Source: Malachius bipustulatus (Eukaryota > Arthropoda > Insecta > Coleoptera > Melyridae). Taken from it: 64,000 nt of DNA. A program made the position numbers and the translations under genes. The stretch spans positions 62,001 to 126,000 of the forward strand of contig OU342634.1 in NCBI GenBank assembly GCA_910589415.1, written 5' to 3'. Below the pieces are notes generated by a model, which saw only the letters and a program-made list of their open reading frames with translations, did not search any database and was not told the DNA's origin. This document shows positions 46,500 through 57,146 of this stretch, one piece after another (positions within the stretch are counted from its first letter, which is position 1; each line of letters begins with the position of its first letter).

Positions 46500-46795
46500 G
46501 GGTTATGTTATAAGATTCGATTGTTTAAAATAACAACAAAGACCAGCTGATCGGACTGTTGGTCCGACTCGCACCACTGCCACTTGAAAAGTCAAGTGAA
46601 GTGAAATGACTGACTCACTGAATTTCTCGCTCACTGATACATGTGGTTTTACGACATTGACAGAACTGACGTTTCTAGCTTTGAAAGCTTGACAAATAAA
46701 AATAAAAATTGAGTGCGTTTCTCGACTCTAAAGTTTACAATTTGAACCATGCGCAGTTGTTATATGGTTTGGGTCCTTTCACAGTTAAAGGTAGT
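46500..46795 (-). pseudogene. Inverted copy of LINE-B 5' region inside the P-type element
   Basis: Its reverse complement aligns first with 42106-42284 and then, without a break, with 48353-48480. It serves as a natural 'empty site' for the P-type insertion. Confidence 0.6.
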
Positions 46796-46851
46796 TAATT
46801 ATTTAAAAGGGAATATTTTAAAGAAATATAGGACATAAATATCAATATGTA

Positions 46852-47745
46852 TACAGGGGTGTCCCGCAGCTTATTCGAAGCGGTCTCTGTAGGCCAAACG
46901 ATGGACTTTTTCAAAAAACTTTTTGAAAATTCAAGTACAGAATCACAATGACCATAATTTAAAATTCTTTTGGAGTATATACAGAGTGTCCCATATGACA
47001 GTGGCATATCAAAGTTATATGTGTTTTTAAATGGAATGCTCCTATGTTATTGCATTTTTAGATTGCCTGAGAAGAGAAAATAAGATTGGCTTTTACAGTT
47101 GGTGTTTAAATTCAGAAGTTTTTGAGTTATAAACAAGTGAAAATCGTCATTTTTCAAGTTCAAGGCCCTGTACATTGAAAACGGTTCAAGATAGAGAAAA
47201 ACATCTTACATGTCCCTATTTTAACTTTTATGTACTATCCTATGGATTTAAAAACATTTAGTACTTTCTTTGATTTTTTTTTTATTTGGCGACGCGTGGA
47301 GAAATCTCAGAATTTTTCAAATTTTTTATCAGCCTGTATAAACATTTCGTCGACATCATAGAGGATAGTACATAAAAAGTTAAAATAGGGACATGTAAGC
47401 CGTTTTTCTCTATCTTGAACCGTTTTCAATGTACAGGGCCTTGAACTTGAAAAATGACGATTTTCACTTGTTTATAACTCAAAAACTTCTGAATTTAAAC
47501 ACCAACTGTAAAAGTCAATCTTATTTGTTCTTCTCAGACAATCTAAAAATGCAATAACATAGAAGCATTCCATTTAAAAAAACATAACTTTGATATGCCA
47601 CTGTCATATGGGACACTCTGTATACTCCAAAATAATTTTAAATTATGGCCATTGTGATCCTGTACTTGAATTTGTAAAAAGTTTTTGGAAAAAATCCATC
47701 TTTTGGTCTACAGAGACCGCTTCGAATAAGCTGGGACACGCTGTA
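46852..47745. mobile_element. Foldback element, TACAGGGGTGTCCCGC family, 894 bp
   Basis: TACAGGGGTGTCCCGCAGCT pairs with the right end GCTGGGACACGCTGTA. A second terminal-like motif, TACAGAGTGTCCCATATGAC, occurs inside each arm (near 46979 and 47605). No coding capacity. Confidence 0.85.
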
Positions 47746-47957
47746 TACATTTATATAATGAAAAAAATATAAAAACAAATGGATACACAATGAATATGAA
47801 TATAAAGTTGTATAACAAACCTTTTGATAATTTTATTGTTTTAATTTACAGTTTATAAATTTTGACAATTATTTTCTGTCCAACTTCTTTTTACAATTAT
47901 TATCAAAACTTATTTTACGATTAATATCTCTTAAGTAATTGAAGTAGGTATACTTAC

Positions 47958-48111
47958 CATTTTTTAAATTAATTTTGTCTCCTCTACAGCATGCATCAAC
48001 CCACTGTTTCATCATATTTTCCTCTGCTGGAAATCCAAAGGATTTAATTGGACTGCCTTTAGTCACGTAATAATTATTGTTCTTGCAGTTCGAAATTGCA
48101 CAACAAGGCAT
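47958..48111 (-). CDS. THAP zinc-finger exon (first exon of P-type transposase gene)
   Basis: From the ATG at 48111 the frame reads MPCCAISNCKNN, then IKSFGFPAEENMMKQWVDAC. This has the THAP pattern of an early Cys pair with x4 spacing, a short F-x-FP segment and the conserved W. The exon ends in AAATG followed by a consensus GTAAGTATA donor at 47957, in phase 1, so the second half of the C2CH finger must lie in a missing exon. THAP domains bind DNA. In P elements this domain recognises the transposon ends. A host THAP gene is possible but unlikely, given that the exon sits inside matched TIRs. Confidence 0.7.
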
Positions 48112-48321
48112 GTTTATCAGATGTAATAACACTTTTAACACAATGATAAAACAGTAATACTCATAACAATCTAATACATAATATTTTATAGCTCCGGCAC
48201 AAAGAAAAACACAAGCAACCATCAACCAAGGAAGGAAGCATTAAAATTTGACGTTTAAACCATCTCTTCGCGTTTAAACCACATGACGTCATTGCGCAGT
48301 AGTTGACCAAAATAGGAAACG

Positions 48322-48352
48322 CTATCGGCATACCGTGTATATGTGTATCGTG
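48322..48352. repeat. Right 31-bp TIR of the P-type element
   Basis: Exact inverse of 42285-42315, followed by AGTCAAGT at 48353-48360. Confidence 0.9.
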
Positions 48353-48360
48353 AGTCAAGT
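48353..48360. repeat. 8-bp target duplication, right (P-type element)
   Basis: AGTCAAGT, same as 42277-42284. Confidence 0.75.
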
Positions 48361-48672
48361 CACTTATTTTTCAACCGTCAGAGAGTGCAGGTCAGAGGGT
48401 CCGGTCAGCTGTTCTTTATTATTTTTAAACAATTGAATTTAACTTAACTGTTTAACGATAAAACCAGGCAACAACGAGAAAACCTTGCTAAACTTCGTAA
48501 GGAGCTCGACAGGAGACTTCGTTCGGGTGAAAATTCACTCACAATAAAGTATATCCGAGGACAACCACAGAGTGAGTCAGAGTGAGAACACAGTATAGAG
48601 CCAGGTCAGGTCAGGTGAGAATGTCCCTTTAAACTAAATAAACCCAATAGAGTAAGTAAACTTCAATTATTA
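48353..48672 (+). pseudogene. LINE-B part 2: 5' region with ORF1 remnant
   Basis: Around 48469-48570 the sequence reads QQRENLAKLRKELDRRLRSG, then ENSLTIKYIRGQPQ. This pattern of a basic helix plus a short hydrophobic stretch is seen in the N-terminal part of insect jockey-type ORF1 predictions. It stops soon after, and the element goes on to its endonuclease across the foldback at 48673. Confidence 0.5.
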
Positions 48673-50360
48673 TACAGGGTAACTGGTAACTGGATACATT
48701 CCTTTGGTGATCTGATAAAACAAGAAGTAAGGAGTAAATTAACCCCAACATGCACTATACAAAACTCAATAGATTTTGAGATATTTCGATTTTCAACTTT
48801 TCTTAAAAAAATGGTTTCAAATGTCTTGAAATGTAATTTTCAAAAAATCTACTTTAACTTTTTGATTTTTTTTTTTGCTGGAATACTTGTCCAATACTAT
48901 GCTTCCTTCTGGAATAAAAAATATCCTGAGGTATTTCGATCGTGTGAAAATTTCAAAGAAAAACTTTCACAAACTATTTTTTTTAAATAAGATTTAAAAG
49001 TTTTTACAAGTTATTTTCGCAAAATTGTCAAGGCAACTTGCGTACAAATTGTTTTAAAAACTTTCTTAGTGTAGTACCTATCTAACAAGGTACGAATCTT
49101 GTACAAGAATAACAGAATATCCCCGCTATGTACCGTTACCGAGGAACAAATCCTTAAGTCGGGACGTTTTAAAAAAATACGGCCCCGAACGGGGGTCTTA
49201 AAATTCTCTGATCCGGCCCATTTTCAATAGGTCGTATTTGGGGGTGACGAGCTTCGTCCCTACCAAGTTTCGTCCCGATCGGTAAAACTTTCAGACACTT
49301 TAGTGGCTATTACTAGGCTATTCCCGAAAAATCCCGAAATTCCCGAAAAAATGACACTTCCCGGGAACGGATCCCGCTCATTTTCAATAGGCATCGTGCC
49401 ACGGTGCGCCTCTTCAATCGAGTCAAATTTCAACTTTCCCACATGAAAACTGGCGGCTCTTGAGTTAGCAAAGTCACAGAAGTTTCGTAAGTATACGTAT
49501 TCTTGTGCCAGAAAAATGTCTGTCTGTCGGTCTGTCTGTCTGTTACTTTGCTAGGAAACACTCTAGAGCCGCCAGTTTTCATGTGGGAAAGTTGAAATTT
49601 TGCTCAATTGAAGACGCGCACCGTGGCACGATGCCTATTGAAAATGAGCGGGATCCGTTCCCGGGAAGTGTCATTTTTTCGGGAATTTCGGGATTTTTCG
49701 GGAATAGCCTAGTAATAGCCACTCTAAGTGTCTGAAAGTTTTACCGATCGGGACGAAACTTGGTTGGGACGAAGCTCGTCACCCCCAAATACGACCTATT
49801 GAAAATGGGTCGTATTTGAATTTGAATTTAAGACCCCCGTTCAGGGCCGTATTTTTTTTAAAACGTCCCGACTTAAGGATTTGTTCCTCGGTAACGGTAC
49901 ATAGCGGGGATATTCTGTAATTCTTGTACAAGATTCGTACCTTGTTAGATAGGTACTACACTAAGAAAGTTTTTAAAACAATTTGTACGCAAGTTGCCTT
50001 GACAATTTTGCGAAAATAACTTGTAAAAACTTTTAAATCTTATTTAAAAAAAAATAGTTTGTAAAAGTTTTTCTTTGAAATTTTCACACGATCGAAATAC
50101 TTCAGGATATTTTTTATTCCAGAAGGAAGCATAGTATTGGACAAGTATTCCAGCAAAAAAAAAAAATCAAAAAGTTAAAGTAGATTTTTTGAAAATTACA
50201 TTTCAAGACATTTGAAACCATTTTTTTAAGAAAAGTTGAAAATCGAAATATCTCAAAATCTATTGAGTTTTGTATAGTTCATGTTGGGGTTAATTTACTC
50301 CTTACCTCTTGTTTTAATCAGATCACCAAAGGAATGTATCCAGTTACCAGTAACCCTGTA
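48673..50360. mobile_element. Large foldback element, 1688 bp
   Basis: TACAGGGTAACTGGTAACTG at the left is mirrored by CAGTTACCAGTAACCCTGTA at the right, and nearly the whole element is one palindrome centred near 49500-49515. Arm differences are few, so it is young. The centre holds a CTGT microsatellite. It inserted at a TA in LINE-B just before YYQNVRSLRNKL. Confidence 0.9.
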
Positions 50361-50477
50361 TTATTATCAGAATGTCAGAAGCTTGAGAAATAAACTGGAA
50401 GACTGATTAGTGTCCTTTACATGCTCCGGATTTGATATAGTGGCCTTCACCGAAACATGGCTAAAAGACGATGTATA
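50361..50477 (+). pseudogene. LINE-B part 3: endonuclease N-terminus
   Basis: It reads YYQNVRSLRNKLED, a TGA stop, then FDIVAFTETWLKDDVY, the start of an AP-type LINE endonuclease including the ETWL motif with its catalytic glutamate. It breaks at the TIR element that follows. Confidence 0.8.
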
Positions 50478-50559
50478 CTTTATTTTTTATTTAGATGGAT
50501 TCCACTAAGTCAAAATTCTAGGGGAACGATTGGCAACAAGACTGATTAGGTTGGTTATA

Positions 50560-50963
50560 GTGATAGTTGTTACCCCGTGTCGGGGTTGCTGGTCCCCCAT
50601 CGGGAGCCTCCCCGGGTGGCGGATAGGGGAATGTCGTCCATATAGATGACACCGGGGAAATTAAATACCCCGGGGCTGACCAAAACTAGCAAACCAGATG
50701 GTAGAGGACATAGAACCCACACAGCCTCGCCCGGTGCGATACCATCTTTCTGGCTTAGGCGACGTGAAGTTGCTTTAAAGAGCTGACGTTTCGTTGCTGT
50801 GCCAGAGATTCCGGTCCTTGGGGTAAGAAACAATTAATATGCATGGATGGCGTTCCCGGGGTTAAAATTTTCCGGAGTTAAAACGACCCCCCATTCGGAT
50901 CTCCGGGCGGGGGCTAATCCAGGGGCACATTCATGCAAGAGAAAGAATATTAACACCACCAGA
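50560..50963 (+). promoter_or_regulatory. GC-rich leader of LINE-A copy 2
   Basis: This block is much richer in GC than its surroundings, with nested complementary runs (CCCCGTGTCGGGG; TCCCC near 50591 with GGGGA near 50653; GTCGTC/GATGAC around a CATATA loop near 50633-50650). It precedes the first endonuclease ATG and is taken as the LINE's structured 5' untranslated region. Confidence 0.45.
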
Positions 50964-53882
50964 ATGGAAAAATTTATAGTCGACTTTTGTAATATTAGAG
51001 GTTTAAATACGAATATCAATTCAGTACACCAACATCTTCAGACAAATAAACCTCACATTCTAGCACATTCTAGAAACAAAAGTCCAAGCGTCATCAAGCA
51101 CAGTTAATTATCTCTATCCAGGATATGACTTTCATTCCCGATTTAGACGTAACTTCGGAATTGGCATTTTTGTCAGAAGTGACCTCTCCTGCCAACGTGA
51201 GGAAGACTTTGAGCCCAATGACTTTGACGTCATGTGGCTTAGGATAAGAGACCGACAAACGACGAGATTTATCTGTTGTTTATACCGGCCACCCAGCGAT
51301 ACACAGTATAGGACAATTTTTTTGTCCCTCACAAAAACTGTTGAATTCATACAGATAAACTACCCTAAAGCTGAGATATCCATCTTGGGTGATTTTAATG
51401 TACATAACATCAACTGGCTTAAATACTCAAACTTCACTGATGAAGAAGGCCGTGAAGCGGAATCGTTTGCGATCAGCTGTGGTTTTACCCAGCTCGTTGA
51501 TGAACCAACACGCATTCCCGATCGCGAGGGAGAATTCGCTAGCCTGTTGGATCTGTGTTTGACCACGAACCCTCAAATGTATACTATTACGGTGAAAGCC
51601 CCACTAGGTTCCTCAGACCATAAACTAGTCTCAACATCTTGTGTCCTACCAGTTACTAGTGTTAAAGAAGCAAGTAAACCTCGTGTAGTCTGGCACTATA
51701 GATCTGATAAATGGGAAGAACTCAGGGAATATTATCGAGATTTTCCGTGGAGAAGTGTTTGTTTCGGCTCTAATGACCCATCTGTTTGCGCTAGGGAAGT
51801 TGCTCAAGTCATCCTAACAGGCATGGAAGCCTACATTCCCTTTTCAAAAAAACAGCCCTCAAACAGCAAACCTTGGTTCAACAAAAGATGCAAGGAAGCT
51901 GTCGCCTCCAAACAACTGGCTTTTCGCCAATGGCGAGAGAGCCCCGACTGCATAAACCACCACAATTTCATCCTTGCTCGAAACAGATGCAAAGAAATAA
52001 TAGATCAAACCAAGGAAACTCACAGCCAAAGAATTAGGAACAAACTTCTCTCCTGTCCTAACGGTTCGAAATCTTTTTGGTCTGTAACTAAGGCAGTCAG
52101 CCAGAACTTCACCAGATCCACGATTCCACCACTTACACGGACAGATGGGACTATCGCATCCACGGCTACTGAGAAGGCGAACTTGTTGGCGGGAGTCTTT
52201 TCTTCATACTCTTCCGTCGACTTTCATGGAAGAACTCCGCCAATAATCCCTTCCGTGGATTCCAAAATGTCAGACATTGTTTTCCGACAGCGTGTCATAA
52301 AGAGCATTATGTTAGCCTTAGACCCAAACAAAGCTTCCGGGACGGATGACGTACCTGTTATCGTACTAAGAAAATGCGCCACTGAGCTGTCATCTGTTTT
52401 CTGCCGACTTTTCAACTTGTCGTATAAAAAGGGAATATTTCCTTCTTGTTGGAAATGTGCACGGATCCAACCTATTCCCAAGAAAGGCAAAAAGACTATA
52501 CCAGGTAACTATCGACCAGTGGCACTGCTTTCAGTAATATCCAAGATTATGGAGAAAGCTATTAACCAACATCTTTTAAAATACTTGGAAGGAGCTAATA
52601 TAATCAGCGACCGCCAATACGGATTCCGCAAACAGAGGTCAACTGGTGACCTCCTCACTTACGTCACCGAGCTGTGGAACAGCGCAATCGAGCACCATGG
52701 GGAGTCTCGAGGGGTTGCGCTTGATATTTCTAGAGCTTTCGACCGTGTTTGGCATGATGGACTGTTGGCAAAACTGCAGGCCTATGGCATGCCCGAGAAA
52801 TTCTGCTTGTGGCTTGCGAGTTATCTCGGAGATCGTTCATTGCAGGTAGCAGTCGATGGAGTTCTTTCTGAGACCTTTTCCATCAATGCCGGTGTGCCTC
52901 AGGGATACATTTTATCTCCGACTCTCTTTCTAATATTTATAAACGACTTGCTTGAAACAACAAAAAATCCAATATACAGTTTTGCCGACGACAGTACCCT
53001 CATATCTTCTTATACGTTAGATGCGCGAACATCTGCCATCGACGCACAGACTCGCAGGGAGCAAGAAGTTGCCATACTTAACAATGACTTGCAAGACATT
53101 CTAACTTGGGGCGATAGAAACCAAGTCCAATTTAATGCTGGAAAAACCCAAGCAGCCATCTTCTCCAAAAAGACCAACGTTTTATAGCAAGATATGATGA
53201 TGGCGGGACACTCTCTTACCCCAGCGTCATCTCTTCGTTTACTTGGAGTGAGCCTTCGAGCGACCATGTCTTGGCATGATCATGTTGCAGGTCTGGCGAA
53301 GAGTGCTTCTCAAAAACTTGGAACACTCTTTCGCACGAAGAAATTTTATACACCACAACAGCTTCTCCTCTTATACAAGGCTCAAATCCGACCATCCTTG
53401 GAGTACTGCTCACATATTTGGAGCTCAGCTCCTAAACATACGCTGAGACTACTCGACTCTATTCAAAAAGAGCCATCCGCTTGATTGGGGACCCAGATTT
53501 GACAAAAAATTTAGACACTCTCGAACATCGAAGAAGAGCAGCTGACCTGAGTCTGTTTTACAGATATTTTAATGGAAAGTGTTCAAAAGACGTGGCCCGC
53601 TTGATCCCACCAAGATCAAGACCGGGCAGAAATACACGCCGAGCCGCAGACGCTCATCCGTATCAGGTTCAGTTCGATACACCTCGTACCACCCTATTTC
53701 AGACTTCTTTTATGTATAGAACACTTTGGAATAGCATTCCAAAGGGCGTGTTTCCCGAAGTATACAACCTACAGAGATTCAAGGCCAACGTGAATCGATA
53801 TCTCCGCTCATGCACCGCTCCCAGAGCGTCATATGGATTTCCCTGCAGTGCATGTGCATTTTCAATAAAAAAAAAAGAATAG
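50964..53882 (+). pseudogene. LINE-A copy 2: endonuclease plus reverse transcriptase, nearly intact
   Basis: The ATG at 50964 opens FIVDFCNIRGLNTN, the endonuclease start. A small duplication near 51060 (CACATTCTAG twice) shifts the frame, which then stays open from about 51070. Endonuclease: ILGDFNVHNINW, SSDHKLVS. Reverse transcriptase: NYRPVALLSVISK, QYGFRKQRST, DISRAFDRVWH, GVPQGYILSPTLF, and FADD near 52981. A TAG at 53185 interrupts the frame where copy 1 has GAG. A one-base loss in an A run near 53470 shifts it again before IGDPDL and HRRRAADLSLFYRYF in the C-terminal domain. The element ends with AATAAA and an A tail. Jockey/CR1-related; three lesions make it inactive. Confidence 0.88.
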
Positions 53883-54700
53883 TCACTAGAATAGTTCCTA
53901 AACTAATTCAGGTTATGTCTATTACTTTTGAGATGTCATTTAATTTCAAAGTGATACCTAAAGGCAATTTTTTCATAAAATTTTAGAGGCATTTATTAGT
54001 GTAAGCACCTATATTTACTTTTGGATTATACCGTTCCCTCCTTAGTTTACCGTAAAAACATTGAAAATAGGAGATTTATTGACCAATAGGTACTTACATT
54101 ATTCAATCATTTTTTAAACAATTATCTCTAGATATTTAAAGGAATCAGATTGCACTGTATTGTTATTTGATTTCAGAAAACATCTTTTAATAAGAATAAT
54201 TATTGTTCATAGCATTTGAGCATTCATTCTTTTCTTTCTTTTGAAATGAATTTACCTCTGCTTCAGCATTTTATTAATTTAATTTAATTTGTCAGTTTGA
54301 CAACTTCAACAAACTGTTCAATAAATTCCTTGGCGCTTTCGCTGTGACTAGAGTAGCGACTGAGGAGCCCGACTCTGTTTTCGCAAAACGTCATTAGATA
54401 AAGTCATTCTAAACAACAGGTAAATTTATGCTCAAAAGATGAATAACTACTAGAAAGAAATGAACTATTTCCAAAGAATATTGAGAAAAAATGTTTAAAT
54501 TTCCATTTTATAACAGTGCAACAAGGAAATATGTTTTGCAGGTGACGTCATAGCCTGTACCCGAGTCGGGGAGTGTTGCCGTAACTCTAGTCACAATGTA
54601 AATTTTTTGTCAAGGTTAAGGAAACAGGCAACCATCAGAGAATATCAAAATTACTGTTTAGAGATTGTACAGGCTACCAACTTGACAGCTGTTTGACAAG
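53883..54700. other. AT-rich interior of the TIR element, no gene seen
   Basis: No coding pattern; contains the small MITE at 54344. Confidence 0.4.
54344..54595. mobile_element. Possible small MITE
   Basis: TGTGACTAGAGT at the left and ACTCTAGTCACA at the right are inverse. CGACTC/GAGTCG-like words lie further inside. About 252 bp. Confidence 0.5.
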
Positions 54701-54722
54701 TCCATCTAAATAAAAAATAAAG

Positions 54723-54870
54723 TATAATATGATGCTGAATTTATTTCAAATTATATAGTTATACCTAATGTTTTTAGAAAAGATAGAGATTTTTTGTCGA
54801 CTGGTGCATCGAAGGGGGGGAGGTGTTCTTCTTGCTGTCAGAAATAATATAAAAGTCGAACAACTATAAT
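54723..54870 (+). pseudogene. LINE-B part 4: endonuclease continuation
   Basis: It reads NYIVI-like residues, then YRKDRDFLSTGASKGGGV (with a frame slip in the G run near 54815) and SEIIKVEQL-like sequence. These correspond to the endonuclease segment following ETWL in part 3. Confidence 0.7.
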
Positions 54871-55327
54871 AATAGTCCAATAAAGTCTAAAAAGTCATAC
54901 GTATCGATTAAGAATGCACATCCTTTTGATAGTTCGATTTATTTTGTTTCATATACTGGTTCTCGTAGAAACCGTCCAGTTTGTCTAAACACTCCATCCC
55001 GCATAAATAAGTATACGTCAACATTGGTTTTGAATGAAAATTAAATGCACAAAACAGAGGATAGAATGTCATTACGTGAATAAATTTCATGTAGTTGTCA
55101 GTGGCTCTCAAACTGACGTAAGCGATTCAATTCATTGTTTGAATGATTTTTTCAATAATTTACGCTCCTTTACAACTTGACAATTAACTGTTTGACATTT
55201 TCTGGTGAAATTAAAAATATTAATTCGGACGGTTAGTGTGACGTCACATCTGACTTTTTAAAGTTAATCCTACTATATCTGTACCAGACAGAATAAGGGA
55301 GGAGTGCCCTGCCCTTGACGTACTAGC
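54871..55327. other. Unassigned sequence, no gene seen
   Basis: It belongs to neither the LINE-B reading frame nor, visibly, the TIR element that starts near 55328. Possibly an additional insertion. Confidence 0.35.
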
Positions 55328-55807
55328 ATATATCGTGTGAGCAAATGAAAACATAATTTAGGTAGGCCCTGAAAAAAAATTTCATGTCTTAGATTGAATC
55401 CTACGATAAAATCACTGTCATTAATTTTAAAAATCTTATTTTTCTTATTTTGTGATTTTGAGTGGTCTGGGGTGCGTTCATGAATTACAGTTTGCATCAT
55501 ACATGAAAAACTCTGGATGCGTTCATAAAATAACCAGTTCGCTTGATTGGATAAAAATCTAGCATCGTTCATAAATTGCCGATGACGACGCTTGAAGTGC
55601 TCTCGCAGAGTTTTGAAGAAACACATGGGTGAATCAATTCTGTGCATAATATTAGCAAATTACAAAAATTAGTATTAAATTAAAAAAAAAGTGTGAATCT
55701 GACAGTTACACATAATCTATTACTTTGGAATTATTATTTCCTTTGCTTTCTCGTTCGAATTACGTTCATAAAATGGAACAATCTGACAATATTCTACCTA
55801 CTGTACC

Positions 55808-56266
55808 CAGTGATGCGAATTGTATTATACACGTTGTATTATACACTTGTATAATACGTATTTTTTGTATTATACCAGCACATTTTATACCGGTATTAAA
55901 AACAAAAAGAAGAACTCTCTGAAATAGACCTTCTCAAATGACAGAACTTACAGAAGTGACAGAACCGAGACCATCCATACAATGATTACCATGTGTGATT
56001 GTGTCATTGTTGAAATTAAACAAAATTATAATAATTAAAAAAATATCACTACTTATCTTGAAGTACTTAATAAAACTAAATAACAAAAATAAAAGCTTGG
56101 TTAAGAATAATTTGTAGTCTGGATAATGAATTGATCAATGACAGGAGACAACTGACAAGTGACTGTAATTTTTGGTAACCTTCAAATTTGTATTATACGG
56201 TATTTTAAACCGTATTATACACTGTATAATACAAAAAAAATAAAATACCGTATTTTTGCATCACTG
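55808..56266. mobile_element. hAT-type MITE with 8-bp target duplication
   Basis: CAGTGATGC at the left and GCATCACTG at the right are inverse, and GTATTATACAC/GTGTATAATAC blocks pair inside. ACTGTACC is repeated at 55800-55807 and 56267-56274. An 8-bp duplication with CAGTG-type ends is the hAT signature. Confidence 0.82.
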
Positions 56267-56483
56267 ACTGTACCACCTACCTTTATTAACGACAACCGTA
56301 CCACCTATCTGGACTTTTTTAGGTAAGGGTGTGACAAGGCAAGATTCCGTTGGCACAGCTATTTAGGAGAAGCACGGACATACCGACTTTATGAGAATAG
56401 TTTTTCGAAAAAAAAAATGGGCGAGCGACTGTCCGCCAAAAATTTATAAACATTATTTCCAGAAGAGTTTGTCCTCTTAAAAA

Positions 56484-56729
56484 ATGGCCACCACTAGAGC
56501 CACAGATCACAGACCTTACTTTTATCATGAGCATGAGTGCATAGTAGGAAGAAAGTTCCTAATATATGGTGTAAACATCTCTGGATTTATTCCCATTTTC
56601 ATTGGTTATGTTACTTTATTCTTGTTTGATTTTATTTTTATATCTTGTGGTGGATTCTTTCTGGTGTGTGGTTATGTTACCCTCAGGTGCAAATACTTAA
56701 TAAATGACTTTACTATAATTAATAAGTAG
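56484..56729 (+). CDS. Small hypothetical membrane-type ORF
   Basis: The ATG (AAAATGGCC, a fair start context) opens 81 codons: a His/Tyr-rich N-terminus (YFYHEHE) and then two hydrophobic stretches around residues 33-50 and 53-68, as in a two-pass membrane protein. It lies inside the TIR element. It could equally be a chance frame in T-rich DNA; no family was recognised. Confidence 0.2.
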   Translation: MATTRATDHRPYFYHEHECIVGRKFLIYGVNISGFIPIFIGYVTLFLFDFIFISCGGFFLVCGYVTLRCKYLINDFTIINK

Positions 56730-57146
56730 ATAGATAATTGGGCCTTAAACATAAATACCTACCATTTTACAAAGGGCAAACTGCAGACTAAGGAAAACTA
56801 TTATTAGATATTAATCCTTTATTGCTTTGGTTTGAACATGACATTTTTTTTTACGGGGTTTGCAGTGTCAATAATCCAATAAACTTCACGGTAACTGGAA
56901 CAATCTGTGATAATTTATGTCCGCGTTATCACAAAACTAATTTTAACAACCTGATGCACCTTATTTCAGCAAATGTCAAAATAATTATTATTTGACAATA
57001 AAATTGGAAAACAAGAAGAAGGCAATATCAGAATGAGTTTACGATTTTACAAACCAAAATTTTCATTTTACAGTTTTACAGATCCAATCTAAGACATGAA
57101 ATTTTTTTCCAAGGCCTACCTAAATTATGTTTTCATTTGCTCACAC

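Larger units (their letters stand above)
42285..48352 (-). mobile_element. P-superfamily DNA transposon with THAP exon, riddled with insertions
   Basis: Perfect 31-bp terminal inverted repeats (42285-42315 and 48322-48352, starting CACGATACACATATACACGG) are flanked on both sides by AGTCAAGT, an 8-bp target duplication. TIR length, duplication length and a THAP-domain first exon 241 bp inside the right end all match the known architecture of Drosophila P elements. Remaining element DNA is at 42285-43017 and about 47746-48352. The middle holds a long dispersed repeat, two foldbacks and a LINE-B fragment, and no transposase core was found. The copy is therefore non-autonomous. Confidence 0.8.
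50478..54722. mobile_element. TIR DNA transposon, 4.2 kb, carrying LINE-A copy 2
   Basis: A perfect 22-bp inverted repeat begins CTTTATTTTTTATTTAGATG (50478-50499, inverse at 54701-54722). TATA flanks both sides (50474-50477 and 54723-54726). Removing the element restores the LINE-B endonuclease reading. Most of the interior is LINE-A copy 2; no transposase was found, so the carrier may be a MITE that received the LINE. The superfamily is unclear; a TA duplication is equally possible. Confidence 0.7.
55328..57146. mobile_element. TIR element with ~70-bp inverted repeats, 1.8 kb
   Basis: CGTGTGAGCAAATGAAAACA near 55333 and its inverse near 57125-57143 begin arms that stay paired for about 70 bp, through TTTCATGTCTTAGATTG. 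The interior contains a hAT MITE and no transposase motif. LINE-B resumes just beyond. Confidence 0.7.

Noticed and set aside
49260..49735. Paired 60- and 76-residue frames reading GTMPIENERDPFPGSVIF on both strands
   Set aside because: They are the two arms of the 1.7-kb palindrome, not two genes.
55273..55647. 124-residue minus-strand frame with basic composition
   Set aside because: It runs across the terminal inverted repeat of the TIR element and shows no recognisable domain.
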